Shown here: in pieces, positions 42,183 to 51,561 of the stretch
Numbering within the stretch: the first letter of the stretch is position 1
Layout of the letters: every line of letters begins with the position of its first letter
Source of the DNA: Gordonia sp. ABSL11-1
GTDB lineage: Bacteria > Actinomycetota > Actinomycetes > Mycobacteriales > Mycobacteriaceae
Direction of reading: 5' to 3'
Assembly: GCF_030315685.1 (NCBI RefSeq)
Contig: NZ_JASXSI010000024.1
Span: 1-64,000, forward strand
Length of the DNA stretch: 64,000 nt
Translations under genes and position numbers: made by a program
Notes under the pieces: generated by a model
Told to the model about the DNA's origin: nothing
Database searches by the model: none
Seen by the model: only the letters and a program-made list of their open reading frames with translations

Positions 42183-43168
42183 GCGTCGTTCAGGCGGTCG
42201 ACTCGGGGGGCGGGAGCCGTACCGGCCGGGCTGCCCTCCCAGTTCGGCGCGTCCTGCTCAAGATCGGGGGTATGGTGCTCGTCCTGTGGGGCGTCGCGAC
42301 CGTCACCTTCTTCGGGTTGCGTTTGATCCCAGGCGATCCCGCCGAAGCCGCCGCGGGCGGACCGGGATCACAGGCCACCGCGGCCGAACTCGATGCGATC
42401 CGTTCCCAGTACGGCCTCGACCGCCCGCTCGTTGTCCAGTACCTCACGTATCTCAAGGGATTGTTGTCCGGTGACCTCGGTCAATCTTATGGTCAACACC
42501 GCCCGGTGACGCAACTGATCGGCGAGCAACTGGCCAATACGTTGATCCTCACCGCTGCGGCGTTGGTCACCGCGTGGGTGATCGCAGTGGCTTTCGTACT
42601 GATCGCTTCCCGTGGCGGGCGGATCGGAGCGGCGGCGACATCGTCCCTCGAGGTCGTCTCGGCCGCTCTGCCGACGTTCTGGCTCGGTGCGATACTGATC
42701 GTGATCTTCAGCAGCAAACTTCGTCTTCTGCCGGCGGCCGGCGGGGGTAACAGCTTTGATGCGCTGGTCCTCCCGGTCATCACCCTGGCGATCCCACTCG
42801 CCGGATTCCTGGGGCAGTCGATCAGGGAATCGTTCGACATCGCTCTGGACGCGCCGTTCACGGTCTCGGCGAGGGCGCGAGGTGAAGGCGAGATCGGCGT
42901 CCGGATGATCCACGCGCTCCGGCACGCTGCTCTCCCGGGACTGCACATCTCCGGCTGGGCGTTCGGAGCGCTGATCAGTAGCGCGGTAATCGTCGAAACC
43001 CTCTTCGCACGACCAGGAATCGGCCGGCTGCTGCAGAACGCGGTCCTGGTTCAGGACGTCCCGGTCGTCGTCGGGGTCGTCCTGCTGATCGCCCTGATCT
43101 ATGTGCTGGTCAACATCGTCACCGACCTCATCGCCGAAATCATAGACCCTCGCCTGAGGTCGCGATGA
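42179..43168 (+). CDS. Peptide-type ABC transporter permease (DppB-like), cluster 2
   Basis: A 329-residue permease. After a hydrophilic lead, the first helix and P-loop region are IGGMVLVLWGVATVTFFGLRLIPGDP, then YGLDRPLVVQYLTYLKGLLSGDLGQSY. The remaining five helices and the family end VNIVTDLIAEIIDPRLRSR follow. GTG 42179 overlaps the binding-protein stop by 4 bp. It partners the DppC-like protein next to it. The order SBP-B-C-DF is the canonical dpp arrangement. Confidence 0.86.
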   Translation: MSVVQAVDSGGGSRTGRAALPVRRVLLKIGGMVLVLWGVATVTFFGLRLIPGDPAEAAAGGPGSQATAAELDAIRSQYGLDRPLVVQYLTYLKGLLSGDLGQSYGQHRPVTQLIGEQLANTLILTAAALVTAWVIAVAFVLIASRGGRIGAAATSSLEVVSAALPTFWLGAILIVIFSSKLRLLPAAGGGNSFDALVLPVITLAIPLAGFLGQSIRESFDIALDAPFTVSARARGEGEIGVRMIHALRHAALPGLHISGWAFGALISSAVIVETLFARPGIGRLLQNAVLVQDVPVVVGVVLLIALIYVLVNIVTDLIAEIIDPRLRSR

Positions 43169-44031
43169 CACACGTGAACAAGGTTGCTGACGTGTCCGGA
43201 ACCGGCTGGCGTACACGACTGCGTGACGTATCGCAGGTGTGGCCGCTGGTGTTGTCGGGATTGATACTCGGAGTCTTCGTCCTCGCCGCGCTCTACCCCA
43301 CGTTGCTGGCCTCTGGTGATCCCAATGCCGTCTCACCCGGTGAAGCCTTCCAGGGTCCATCGGTTCACCACTGGTTCGGTACCGACAACTCCGGGCGGGA
43401 CCTCTACACGCGCGTCGTCCACGGCACCCGGCCCGCTCTGCTGATCGGTCTGGGTGCCAGTGCGCTCGGACTGGCACTTGCCACGCTCTTCGGATTTCTG
43501 GGCGGCCTCGGCGGCCGCACTGTCGACACCGGGGTGACGTGGCTTCTCCAGATCCTGTTCTCGTTCCCGAGTCTGGTTCTGGCCCTGTTCTTCGTGACGA
43601 TCGCGGGTCCGGGAACCGCCACGTCGGCTGTGGCAGTGGGCCTCGCGACAGCACCTGGCTATGCCCGAATCTTTCGCACCCAGGTCGTATCGGTCGACGG
43701 CTCGGGCTACGTCGAGGCGGCGACCGTTCTCGGTCGGCCCCGATGGACGATCCTTCGGCGACACATCTTTCCGAATGTGTGGGCACCGCTGGTCGTCCTG
43801 GGCACACTCGGCGTGGGACAGGCGATCGTGTGGGCCTCGAGCCTGAGCTTCCTCGGGCTGGGTGTCACCCCGCCCACGGCGGACTGGGGTTCGATGCTCG
43901 CCGATGGCCGTCGCTACATCAACAACGCAATATGGCTCAGCGTGTTCCCGGGCATCGCGATCGTGATCGCGGCCGGCGCCGCGACCGTGCTGGGACGTTC
44001 ACTGCAACGCAGAAAGCGAGCCGGCCGATGA
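43165..44031 (+). CDS. Peptide-type ABC transporter permease (DppC-like), cluster 2
   Basis: A 288-residue permease with the DppC hallmark HHWFGTDNSGRDLYTRVVHGTRPALL. Helices include VLSGLILGVFVLAALYPTL, LIGLGASALGLALATLFGFL and ILFSFPSLVLALFFVTIAG. The EAA loop AATVLGRPRWTILRRHIFPNVW contacts the ATPase. The final helix FPGIAIVIAAGAATVLG is standard. Both ends overlap neighbours by 4 bp, so it is coupled with DppB and DppDF. Confidence 0.86.
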   Translation: MTHVNKVADVSGTGWRTRLRDVSQVWPLVLSGLILGVFVLAALYPTLLASGDPNAVSPGEAFQGPSVHHWFGTDNSGRDLYTRVVHGTRPALLIGLGASALGLALATLFGFLGGLGGRTVDTGVTWLLQILFSFPSLVLALFFVTIAGPGTATSAVAVGLATAPGYARIFRTQVVSVDGSGYVEAATVLGRPRWTILRRHIFPNVWAPLVVLGTLGVGQAIVWASSLSFLGLGVTPPTADWGSMLADGRRYINNAIWLSVFPGIAIVIAAGAATVLGRSLQRRKRAGR

Positions 44032-45782
44032 GCACGGTCACAGAAGGCCTTTCCGCACCGGCGTCGAACGCAGGTGGTACCCCGAGCCCCCTGCTACGGG
44101 TCGAGAACCTCCGTATCGGGTTCGCCGGCAGACGGCAGGGCAGGCACACCGAGGTCGTCCATGGAGTCTCCTTCGAGGTGCAGCCGGGGGAATGTCTCGC
44201 GATAGTCGGCGAATCGGGCTCGGGAAAGAGCGTGATCGCCCGCAGCATCCTCGGTCTCGCGGGTCCGAACTCGTCGGTATCAGCTGATGCTCTCGTGCTC
44301 AACGGGCACGAGCCCCTGCGAATGCGGCCCTCGGCTCTGCGTAGACTCCGCGGAGCAGACGTCGGCCTGGTCCTCCAAGATGCGCTCGTCTCACTTGATC
44401 CGCTGCGGCCGATCGGCAAAGAGATAGACGACGCGCTGCGCATCCACACCAAACTGCCACGCGCACGACGGCGTACACGCGTCGTGGACCTCCTCGGCGA
44501 GGTGGGCATCCCAGAGCCTGAGCAACGCATCCGGCAGCGCTCTGGTGAGCTCTCGGGCGGCCTGCGACAGCGTGCTCTCATCGCATCCGCGGTGGCTCTG
44601 CACCCTCCACTGTTGATCGCTGACGAACCCACCACGGCTCTTGACGCCACTGTTGCACAACAGGTTCTGGAACTCATCGCCCGTCTCGCGGCCGAAGGCG
44701 CAGCCGTCATCCTGATCAGTCACGATCTCGCAGTGGTGAGCCGGCTGGCCAAGCGTGTGGCCGTGATCCACGACGGTGTGATCGTCGAGGCCGGCGCAAC
44801 CGATGCCGTCTTGGGAAACCCACAGGCCGCCTACACCAAACGTCTGCTCAGCGCCGTCGCGACAGACAAGCCGCGCGGTGTCAGACTCTCACCTGACCCG
44901 ATCGTGTTGCCGCGACAGCACCTCCAGATCATCGAAGACCGCCGGGACGGCACGCCGACTTCGGAGAGCGAGCCGATCGTCGCCGTACGGAACGTCGTCA
45001 AGCGGTTCACCAACCCGGACAAATCCCAACGCGTCGCCGTCGACGATGCCAGCCTTGAGATCCGGCCGGCGGAAACGCTCGGACTCGTCGGTGAATCAGG
45101 CTCCGGAAAGACAACTCTCGCGAGAATCGTGCTCGGCATCGAGACACCCGACAGTGGGACGGTGCAGCTCTTCGGCCAACCCTGGAGCAGTGCCGGGGAA
45201 CGGGAACGAAGACTACATCGTCACCGGCTCGCAGCGATCTATCAGGATCCTCTCGGCTCGTTCGACCCGCGATTGAGTGTGCGACAGATTCTCGTCGAAG
45301 TGCTCACCTCCGGCCGCCGCACCCGGGAGGCCGGCCTCGACGACCGGGTGCGCGAACTGCTGGACCTGGTCGGTCTGCCGAGCGCGGTTGCAGACCGGTT
45401 GCCTCTCCGGTTGTCCGGGGGACAGAGGCAGCGAGTGGCGATAGCCCGCGCGCTGGCAACCGGACCGGAGATCGTGGTCTGCGACGAACCGGTCTCTGCT
45501 CTCGATGTCTCCGTGCAAGCGCAGGTCCTCGATCTGCTCGATGAGCTCCAGCGGCATCTGCGCCTGAGTTACCTGTTCATCTCCCACGACCTCGGAGTCA
45601 TCCAGCACATCAGCGATCGGGTGGCGGTGATGCAATCCGGACGGATCGTCGAGACCGGAGACTCGCGAGAGCTGTTCGCGCACCCGCAGCACGACTACAC
45701 CAGCAAGCTGCTCGCTGCGGCCCCCCGGTTGCAGGCGGGTACCAGTACCGGCGCGGCCACGACAGTTGGGAACAACCCGTGA
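44028..45782 (+). CDS. Peptide-type ABC transporter, fused double ATPase (DppD-DppF), cluster 2
   Basis: A 584-residue double ATPase. Domain 1: Walker A GESGSGKSV (61-69), signature LSGGLRQRALI, Walker B LLIADEPTTALDAT, and H-loop LISHDLAVV. Domain 2: GESGSGKTT, LSGGQRQRVAIA, VVCDEPVSALDVS and LFISHDLGVI. ATG 44028 overlaps the DppC stop; longer frames from 43539 are the permease out of frame. The start of the monooxygenase overlaps its stop, which ties the transporter and the enzyme into one translation unit. Confidence 0.87.
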   Translation: MSTVTEGLSAPASNAGGTPSPLLRVENLRIGFAGRRQGRHTEVVHGVSFEVQPGECLAIVGESGSGKSVIARSILGLAGPNSSVSADALVLNGHEPLRMRPSALRRLRGADVGLVLQDALVSLDPLRPIGKEIDDALRIHTKLPRARRRTRVVDLLGEVGIPEPEQRIRQRSGELSGGLRQRALIASAVALHPPLLIADEPTTALDATVAQQVLELIARLAAEGAAVILISHDLAVVSRLAKRVAVIHDGVIVEAGATDAVLGNPQAAYTKRLLSAVATDKPRGVRLSPDPIVLPRQHLQIIEDRRDGTPTSESEPIVAVRNVVKRFTNPDKSQRVAVDDASLEIRPAETLGLVGESGSGKTTLARIVLGIETPDSGTVQLFGQPWSSAGERERRLHRHRLAAIYQDPLGSFDPRLSVRQILVEVLTSGRRTREAGLDDRVRELLDLVGLPSAVADRLPLRLSGGQRQRVAIARALATGPEIVVCDEPVSALDVSVQAQVLDLLDELQRHLRLSYLFISHDLGVIQHISDRVAVMQSGRIVETGDSRELFAHPQHDYTSKLLAAAPRLQAGTSTGAATTVGNNP

Positions 45783-47764
45783 ACGAAACACTTGCCCCTG
45801 AAACGTCGCTCGAGGACCTGCGTGTTCGCGGACCGCAGGCCCAACCACTGCCGGAGACCGGCAGCGTTGCCTTGCACGAGGCGGTGGCGCACGCAGTCCT
45901 TCTTGCCGACATCGGCGTGCTCGTCGCGCTTCTCGGACACTTCACACGTGACACGAAGTACCTGGGGTCTGAGTACCGCACACTGGTTGCCGCGTTCCGG
46001 ACACCTGCGGGCACACCGGACCCCGACCTGCGCAACGAGGTGCTGCGCGAAGGGGCCGGTCTGCTCGTCGATCTGGTCACACGTCAGCGCGAGGAGTTGC
46101 TCGAGCGCCCCGATGACGCCTACCTGCTGAGGTTGTACCGAACGGCGGTCGGCAGCGACGCCCCCGGGCCGGAGTACGCGGCGAGGGTGGTCTATGACCT
46201 TGGACTGGAAGCGGAAGCCGAGTGGTCCGACGAGGCGCGTGCGCGTGCCGGACGGATCACCGTCACCGTCATCGGCGCGGGCAGTTCCGGGCTGCATCTG
46301 AGTCGGCGTCTGCGGGATCTCGGATTCAATGTCGTTGTGCTCGAGAAGAACACCGACGTCGGCGGCACCTGGTGGGTCAATCGATACCCTGGCGTGGGAC
46401 TAGACTCCCAGGCACACCGGTATCTGACCTCCGACGCCCCGATGTGGCCTTGGACGCGCTTCTTCGCCAAGCGTGATGAGATCCTCGACCGCATCCGTGA
46501 CTACGCCGACACTCACGGACTACGATCACTCATCAGGTTCGGGCACCACGTACGGTCCATTGCGTGGGATGAGGAGTCCCGAAGGTGGCGGCTGGGTGTC
46601 ACCATCGGGTCGGGCGATGAGACAGTGCTGGACACCGACTTCGTGGTCACCGCCGTCGGAGGATTGGGAGTGCCTCGCGCACCGGATGTTCCGGGCCTCG
46701 CAAGCTTCTCCGGCGAGGTGGTCCACACGGCGCGCTGGCGAGATGATCTCGATCTCACCGGGTTGCGTATCGGGCTCATCGGTACCGGATCATCCGGCAC
46801 GCAGGTCGCTGCCGGCCTCGCCGAGCGCGGTTCCACTCTGACTGTGTTCCAACGCAGCCCCGGATGGATCTCACCGAGCCGCACCCCGTCGGGCGCGGTG
46901 GCCGAGGGGGTGCAGTGGCTCCTTCGCCACGTGCCCTTCTATGCTGAGTGGTATCGGCTCGTCCTGTTCTGGACGTCCGGAGACAGCCGGCGGCAGTACG
47001 TGCGGATTGACCCGCAGTGGTCGGGCCCGGGAGTCAGCGAGGCCAACGCGCAGTCCCGCCAAGAACTCTTGGACTATCTGGACTCCAAGGTCGGGAACCG
47101 TCCGGATCTGCTCGGCCAGCTCACCCCGGACTATCCCCCGTTTACCAAACGGATGGTGGTCGACAGCGGATTTCTCGACACCCTCCAGCGGGACAACGTG
47201 ACCTTGGTGAGCGATCCGATCGATTCGGTGATCCCTGCGGGAGTGCGGACGGCCGACGGCCAGTTGCACGAGTTGGATCTGCTCGTGACGGCGACTGGCT
47301 TCCACGCGACTCGCTTCCTGTGGCCGATCGAACTGTTCACGCGCACCGGACAACCCGCTGCGCAGGTGTGGGGCGGTGAGTACGAGGCCCGAGCGTACCT
47401 GGGTATCACGCTCGCCGGATTCCCCAACTTCTTTGCCTTGCGCGGCCCGAACGGGGTCTCACCACACGGTGGTTCAGGTGTGGCCGACATCGGCGAGAGC
47501 GCAACGAATTACATCGTCAGTGCGCTGCGGCAGGTTGCCCAGCACGACCTACGCACCATCGAGGTACGCAAAGAGGTTCTCGACGCCTACAACGCCGACA
47601 TCGAGTCTCGGCTCGTCGACTACGTCTGGAGCACGGCGGGGGTCAACAGCTGGTACAAGACTCCCCGCGGCCGGCTGGCGCTTCCGCACCCGTGGTCCTT
47701 GCAGGAGTTCTGGCTGCTCTCCCGTACCGCCGACCTTGACGACTACGACGTCACGACGCGTTGA
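45779..47764 (+). CDS. Baeyer-Villiger monooxygenase, long HAPMO-like form with N-terminal extension
   Basis: A 661-residue flavoprotein that converts ketones or thioethers to esters or sulfoxides using NADPH and O2. FAD Rossmann motif GAGSSG is at 166-171, preceded by an extension of about 155 residues as in 4-hydroxyacetophenone monooxygenase. The BVMO fingerprint FSGEVVHTARW is at 310-320, and a second GTGSSGTQ NADPH motif at about 336. The active-site Arg region is FQRSPGWISPSRT. GTG 45779 overlaps the importer ATPase stop. The coupling implies that the importer substrate is first oxidised here. A TGFHATRFLWP segment also fits the family. Confidence 0.86.
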   Translation: MNETLAPETSLEDLRVRGPQAQPLPETGSVALHEAVAHAVLLADIGVLVALLGHFTRDTKYLGSEYRTLVAAFRTPAGTPDPDLRNEVLREGAGLLVDLVTRQREELLERPDDAYLLRLYRTAVGSDAPGPEYAARVVYDLGLEAEAEWSDEARARAGRITVTVIGAGSSGLHLSRRLRDLGFNVVVLEKNTDVGGTWWVNRYPGVGLDSQAHRYLTSDAPMWPWTRFFAKRDEILDRIRDYADTHGLRSLIRFGHHVRSIAWDEESRRWRLGVTIGSGDETVLDTDFVVTAVGGLGVPRAPDVPGLASFSGEVVHTARWRDDLDLTGLRIGLIGTGSSGTQVAAGLAERGSTLTVFQRSPGWISPSRTPSGAVAEGVQWLLRHVPFYAEWYRLVLFWTSGDSRRQYVRIDPQWSGPGVSEANAQSRQELLDYLDSKVGNRPDLLGQLTPDYPPFTKRMVVDSGFLDTLQRDNVTLVSDPIDSVIPAGVRTADGQLHELDLLVTATGFHATRFLWPIELFTRTGQPAAQVWGGEYEARAYLGITLAGFPNFFALRGPNGVSPHGGSGVADIGESATNYIVSALRQVAQHDLRTIEVRKEVLDAYNADIESRLVDYVWSTAGVNSWYKTPRGRLALPHPWSLQEFWLLSRTADLDDYDVTTR

Positions 47765-47828
47765 GAGCAGCGCCGTCGATACCGGCGCCACCTGGCAGCA
47801 TCCCAGCCCTCGAAGAACGGAACACGCT

Positions 47829-49217
47829 GTGTCTACACGTCATCCACTCATCATCAACGCATTCGACCTTGCCGCGGCGAACCACCTCAGCCCCGGCCTC
47901 TGGCGAGACCCCGACGACCGGCAGGGTCGGGAGTACACCTCGGCCGTGTTCTGGATCAATCTGGCCAAGGCGCTCGACGACGCGGGATTCGATGCTCTCT
48001 TTCTCGCGGACGGATACGGAGTCCCTTCGGCATACCAGGGAAGCAGCGACAGCGCTCTTGGTTCGGCCGTGCAGACCCCGCGGATCGATCCGGTGCCCAT
48101 CGTCTCCATGCTGGCCAGTCACACTCGGCGTCTCGGGTTCGGCGTCACCGTCTCGACCACCTACACAGAGCCCTACGCGACAGCTCGACTCTTGACATCC
48201 CTCGACCACCTCTCCGGCGGACGGGTCGGGTGGAACATCGTCACGTCATCATCCGCCGCTGCGGCGTCGCTGTTCGGCCTCGACGAGATTCCGGCACATC
48301 AGTCCCGCTATGAGCGGGCCGAAGAGTTCGTCGACGTCGCCTATCAACTCTGGGAGGGATCGTGGCAGGACGATGCCCTGATCCTCGACGCCGAGGCGGA
48401 CCGCTACATTGATCCGTCGAAGATTCGTCCCGTCGAGCACGCGGGTGAACACTTCAACGTGCGTGGCATATTCGCCGCGCCGCCCTCACCTCAAGTGACG
48501 CCACTGTTGTTCCAGGCGGGGAGTTCCGCTGCAGGTCTGGCCTTTGCCGGTCGTCACGCCGAGGTGATATTCCTGGCGGGCAACAGTGCGAAACAGATCC
48601 GCGACGAGCGAGAGGCAATACTCGAGCAGGCCGACGCGGCAGGTCGGCGACCCTCGGATCTTCGGTTCCTCAGCGCCATCACGGTGGTGACGGGTGCTAC
48701 CGCAGCGGAGGCGGCTGAGAAGTTCGAGCGTTACCGGTCACTGGCCTCGTTCGAGGGAGGATTGACGCTTCTGTCGGGCTGGACCGGAATCGATTGGTCC
48801 ACGTATGACCTGGATGCGCCGATCGAATACCTGCCCATCGAAACCCACAAGTCGATGCTGAAGGAACTTGCGGGGCACTACGGCGACCGGACCTGGACTT
48901 TGAGGGAGGCGGCTGAGTACGTCGCATTGGGCGGTCTGCGGCCCGTCCTCACCGGCGATCCGGTCGCGGTTGCCGACCAGATCGAGGAACTCGTCGACGC
49001 GACCGGCGTCGACGGCTTCAACCTAGCCAATATTGTCAGCCCCACTTCGTATCTGGACTTCATTGAGTACATCATTCCGCAGTTGCGCCGACGTGGACTC
49101 TTCCGTCCGGAAGGCGCGACCGGTACCTTGCGATCGCAGATTTTCGGTACCGACAGGGTCCCGACCCGGCATCCGGCTGCCCGGTACCGCCGAACCTTGG
49201 CGGGCGAGGTCGTCTGA
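47829..49217 (+). CDS. LLM-class flavin-dependent monooxygenase (DszA/NtaA type), cluster 2
   Basis: A 462-residue reduced-flavin monooxygenase. It begins VSTRHPLIINAFDLAAANHL, with SPGLWRDPDDRQG following; the active-site hallmark HLSGGRVGWNIVTSSSAAAA and DPSKIRPVEHAGEHFNVRG follow. TPLLFQAGSSAAGLAFAGRH holds the flavin phosphate site. GTG 47829 is the first plausible start, 64 bp after the BVMO gene, with a weak ribosome site. The N-terminal INAF..HLSPGLWR motif marks the DszA-like branch. It is closely paralogous to the enzyme encoded tail-to-tail at 49476. Confidence 0.86.
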   Translation: MSTRHPLIINAFDLAAANHLSPGLWRDPDDRQGREYTSAVFWINLAKALDDAGFDALFLADGYGVPSAYQGSSDSALGSAVQTPRIDPVPIVSMLASHTRRLGFGVTVSTTYTEPYATARLLTSLDHLSGGRVGWNIVTSSSAAAASLFGLDEIPAHQSRYERAEEFVDVAYQLWEGSWQDDALILDAEADRYIDPSKIRPVEHAGEHFNVRGIFAAPPSPQVTPLLFQAGSSAAGLAFAGRHAEVIFLAGNSAKQIRDEREAILEQADAAGRRPSDLRFLSAITVVTGATAAEAAEKFERYRSLASFEGGLTLLSGWTGIDWSTYDLDAPIEYLPIETHKSMLKELAGHYGDRTWTLREAAEYVALGGLRPVLTGDPVAVADQIEELVDATGVDGFNLANIVSPTSYLDFIEYIIPQLRRRGLFRPEGATGTLRSQIFGTDRVPTRHPAARYRRTLAGEVV

Positions 49218-49475
49218 GCCGAACCCTGCGAGCAGCGGTCGTCCGTTTCTGGGCAGTACCGGTGCGTCTGGTCGGCAGCGCGTGTGGGGGAGACCTCGAT
49301 CCAGAGAGATCCGCCTTCACCGCCGCAACCCTGTGGATGTGAGCGTCACCGCGGTCGTCCGAATCTTCGCATCAGTCCCGCAATGCGGTACAAGCCCCAG
49401 GCGCGCACAGGCTTTGGGGGAAGGAACCGTCGGCTGGTGAACCCGGGCCGAGGGTCCGACGGGCCGTTGTTGCCG

Positions 49476-50882
49476 TCAGCGACTGGTCACCACTGACTGG
49501 GCCAGTCTCCGAGCTCGATGATCGGGCGCGATGCGGCTGGACCCGGTTCCCATGAGCCTCTCCCGAAGGGTGCCGGAAGGATAATCGGGCCAGACATGTC
49601 CCTGCTCCTGGAGTACCGGGATCACGTGGTCGGCGAAATCCTTGTACGTGCCAGGGCTCGTGATGTGGAACAGGTTGAAACCATCGACACCAGTGCGATT
49701 CGCAATGCCGACGAGTTCGCGCGCGGTCGACGCCGGACCTCCCACAACCAATCCGCGTCTACCACCCAACGCGATGTTTCGGGCGGCTTCCCGAAGGGTC
49801 TTCGGTGGCTCCCCGTGGGCACCTGCCAATCCTGGCAGAATACTGCGCTGGGCGTCCGTGGCGACCTCGACGATCGGAGCGTCGAGATCGTGATGCGTCC
49901 AATCGTGCCCGGTCCATCCAGAAAGCATTGCAACGGCGGTGGTCTCACTCGCGTAGTTACGCACATACTGGTACTTCTCGCGTGCCTCCGCATCGGTGGA
50001 ACCAGTGATCACCGCGAGCGGCATGACGAACTTCAGCGACCCCGGGTCACGGCCGGCGGAGGCGGCGTGGGCACGGGTATTGGCTACGAGCGTGCGCACT
50101 CGACCATCGGTGTCGCCATTGGTGAATACCACTTCCGCGTTCTCTGCCGCGAACCGGACCCCCCGAGGAGAAGCGCCGGCCTGAAAGAGCACCGGTGTCC
50201 GCTGGTCGGATGGCGGCGACGAAAGCGGGCCGGCTACATGAAAGTACTTCCCCTCGTGATTGATTCGATGAACTTTCGAAGGATCGACAAACATCTCGCT
50301 GTCGACGTCGCGGACGAGGGCGCCGTCTTCCCACGATCCCTCCCACAGCTTGTATGTCGCGTCCAGGAAGTCTTGGCCGCGGTCATAGCGTTCATCGTGG
50401 GGAATCTGTTTGTCGAGACCAAAGTTCTTGGCCGCGGAATCGAGTATCGAGGTCACGATGTTCCAGCCGATACGACCACCGGAGAGATGGTCGAGAGCGG
50501 TGAACCGGCGGGCAAGTGAGAACGGGCGTTCATAGGTCGTCGAGGCGGTGAGGCCGAAGCCGAGTCTGGATGTCTGCCCGATCAGTGCGGCGACGACCGG
50601 AAGGGGATCTATGTTCGGTGTCTGGGAGGCGTGTCGGAGGGCGTAGTCGGGTGTGCCGCCGACACTGTCCGGAACGCCGAGGCTGTCCGCGAAGAAGATG
50701 GCATCGAACTTCGCGTTCTCGACAGTCCGCGCCAGATCCGACCAGTACGCCAGATCGACGAAGCCAGTGTTCCCTCTGTCTTCCGGGTTTCGCCACTGGC
50801 CGGGAGACAGGTGACTTGCTGCGCCCGACAAGAACGCGTTGATGATGAGACGCCGGGGATGAGCTGTCGTGGCCTCTGTCAC
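49476..50882 (-). CDS. LLM-class flavin-dependent monooxygenase (DszA/NtaA type), paralogue of 47829
   Basis: A 468-residue enzyme. The same N-terminus RRLIINAFLSGAASHLSPGQ and hallmark LDHLSGGRIGWNIVTS as its neighbour show a common origin. DPSKVHRINHEGKYFHVAGP, RTPVLFQAGASPRGVRFAAE and C-terminus VIPVLQEQGHVWPDY fit the family. It faces the cluster-2 operon tail-to-tail across 258 bp that hold no gene. It has its own promoter upstream of 50882, so it can be expressed separately from the importer. A separate or parallel substrate is likely. Confidence 0.86.
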   Translation of the reverse strand: MTEATTAHPRRLIINAFLSGAASHLSPGQWRNPEDRGNTGFVDLAYWSDLARTVENAKFDAIFFADSLGVPDSVGGTPDYALRHASQTPNIDPLPVVAALIGQTSRLGFGLTASTTYERPFSLARRFTALDHLSGGRIGWNIVTSILDSAAKNFGLDKQIPHDERYDRGQDFLDATYKLWEGSWEDGALVRDVDSEMFVDPSKVHRINHEGKYFHVAGPLSSPPSDQRTPVLFQAGASPRGVRFAAENAEVVFTNGDTDGRVRTLVANTRAHAASAGRDPGSLKFVMPLAVITGSTDAEAREKYQYVRNYASETTAVAMLSGWTGHDWTHHDLDAPIVEVATDAQRSILPGLAGAHGEPPKTLREAARNIALGGRRGLVVGGPASTARELVGIANRTGVDGFNLFHITSPGTYKDFADHVIPVLQEQGHVWPDYPSGTLRERLMGTGSSRIAPDHRARRLAQSVVTSR

Positions 50883-51561
50883 CGAGATCTCCTTCGAAGT
50901 CGTCTGCTCGCCATGCTAAGACGAGTGGCGGACTGTCGGCGGAGTTTCGACCACTGTGATTGAGACGCCAGGGACAACTCCGGCCGGAGTCGCTGCCGGC
51001 CGAACCCGGACGGCGCACCGGGTGCTTCCGCAGACGACGCGATCCGGGTCGCCGCCGGCGTGGAGCTCATGAGACGTACTGCACCGTCCGATTGCTCGAC
51101 GCCGGTGAAAATGCTCAGCCTCTGCAGATCTCGTGTGCGGTTCCGTCGAGTGCCCGGTCGGCCCGGATCGACCCGGTTGCCGCAACGAGTGCGGCGTGCG
51201 GACCACAGCGCCCGATCACACCAGCGTGGCTTGCGTGAAACGCACTCCGAACTCTGCTCGGAGGGCCTTGGGCTGTCGCTGGTACGCGAGCTCGGAGCCG
51301 ATTGCGCCATCATGCCGATTCGTGTTCCGACGTGCGTGCGGTCATGACAAGACCGTTGCGACCGTCCACGACGTCACCGGCGCGAACACGCGAATTGCCA
51401 TATCCACCACGGTGTTCCGCTGCGGTACGTTCTCGCTGGTGTAGTGGAGCGCTTGCCACTGTTGAGCGGGTCCGCACGTCGAGAACGGGCCGGTATCCAC
51501 GACGGCGGCGTGCAACGGTCTACCAGTTCCTGCCGTGTCGGAGAGCCGGAGTGCACTCAGC
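50883..51561. other. 679-bp stretch without a supportable gene
   Basis: This stretch lies between the LLM gene and the siderophore-interacting gene. Short open frames occur on both strands (for example 51060-51347 plus and 50879-51313 minus). All have unnatural composition (Arg/Ser-rich), no recognisable domain and no ribosome site. It probably holds the promoter of the LLM gene at 50882 and decayed sequence. Confidence 0.5.

Noticed and set aside
42368..43807. 479-residue minus-strand frame opposite the cluster-2 permeases
   Set aside because: Arg/Asp/Gln-rich composition and antisense to clear DppB and DppC proteins; a codon-bias artefact.
51060..51347. Plus-strand frame between the LLM and siderophore-interacting genes as a regulator fragment
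   Set aside because: A short stretch looks helical, but no HTH or ligand domain can be recognised.
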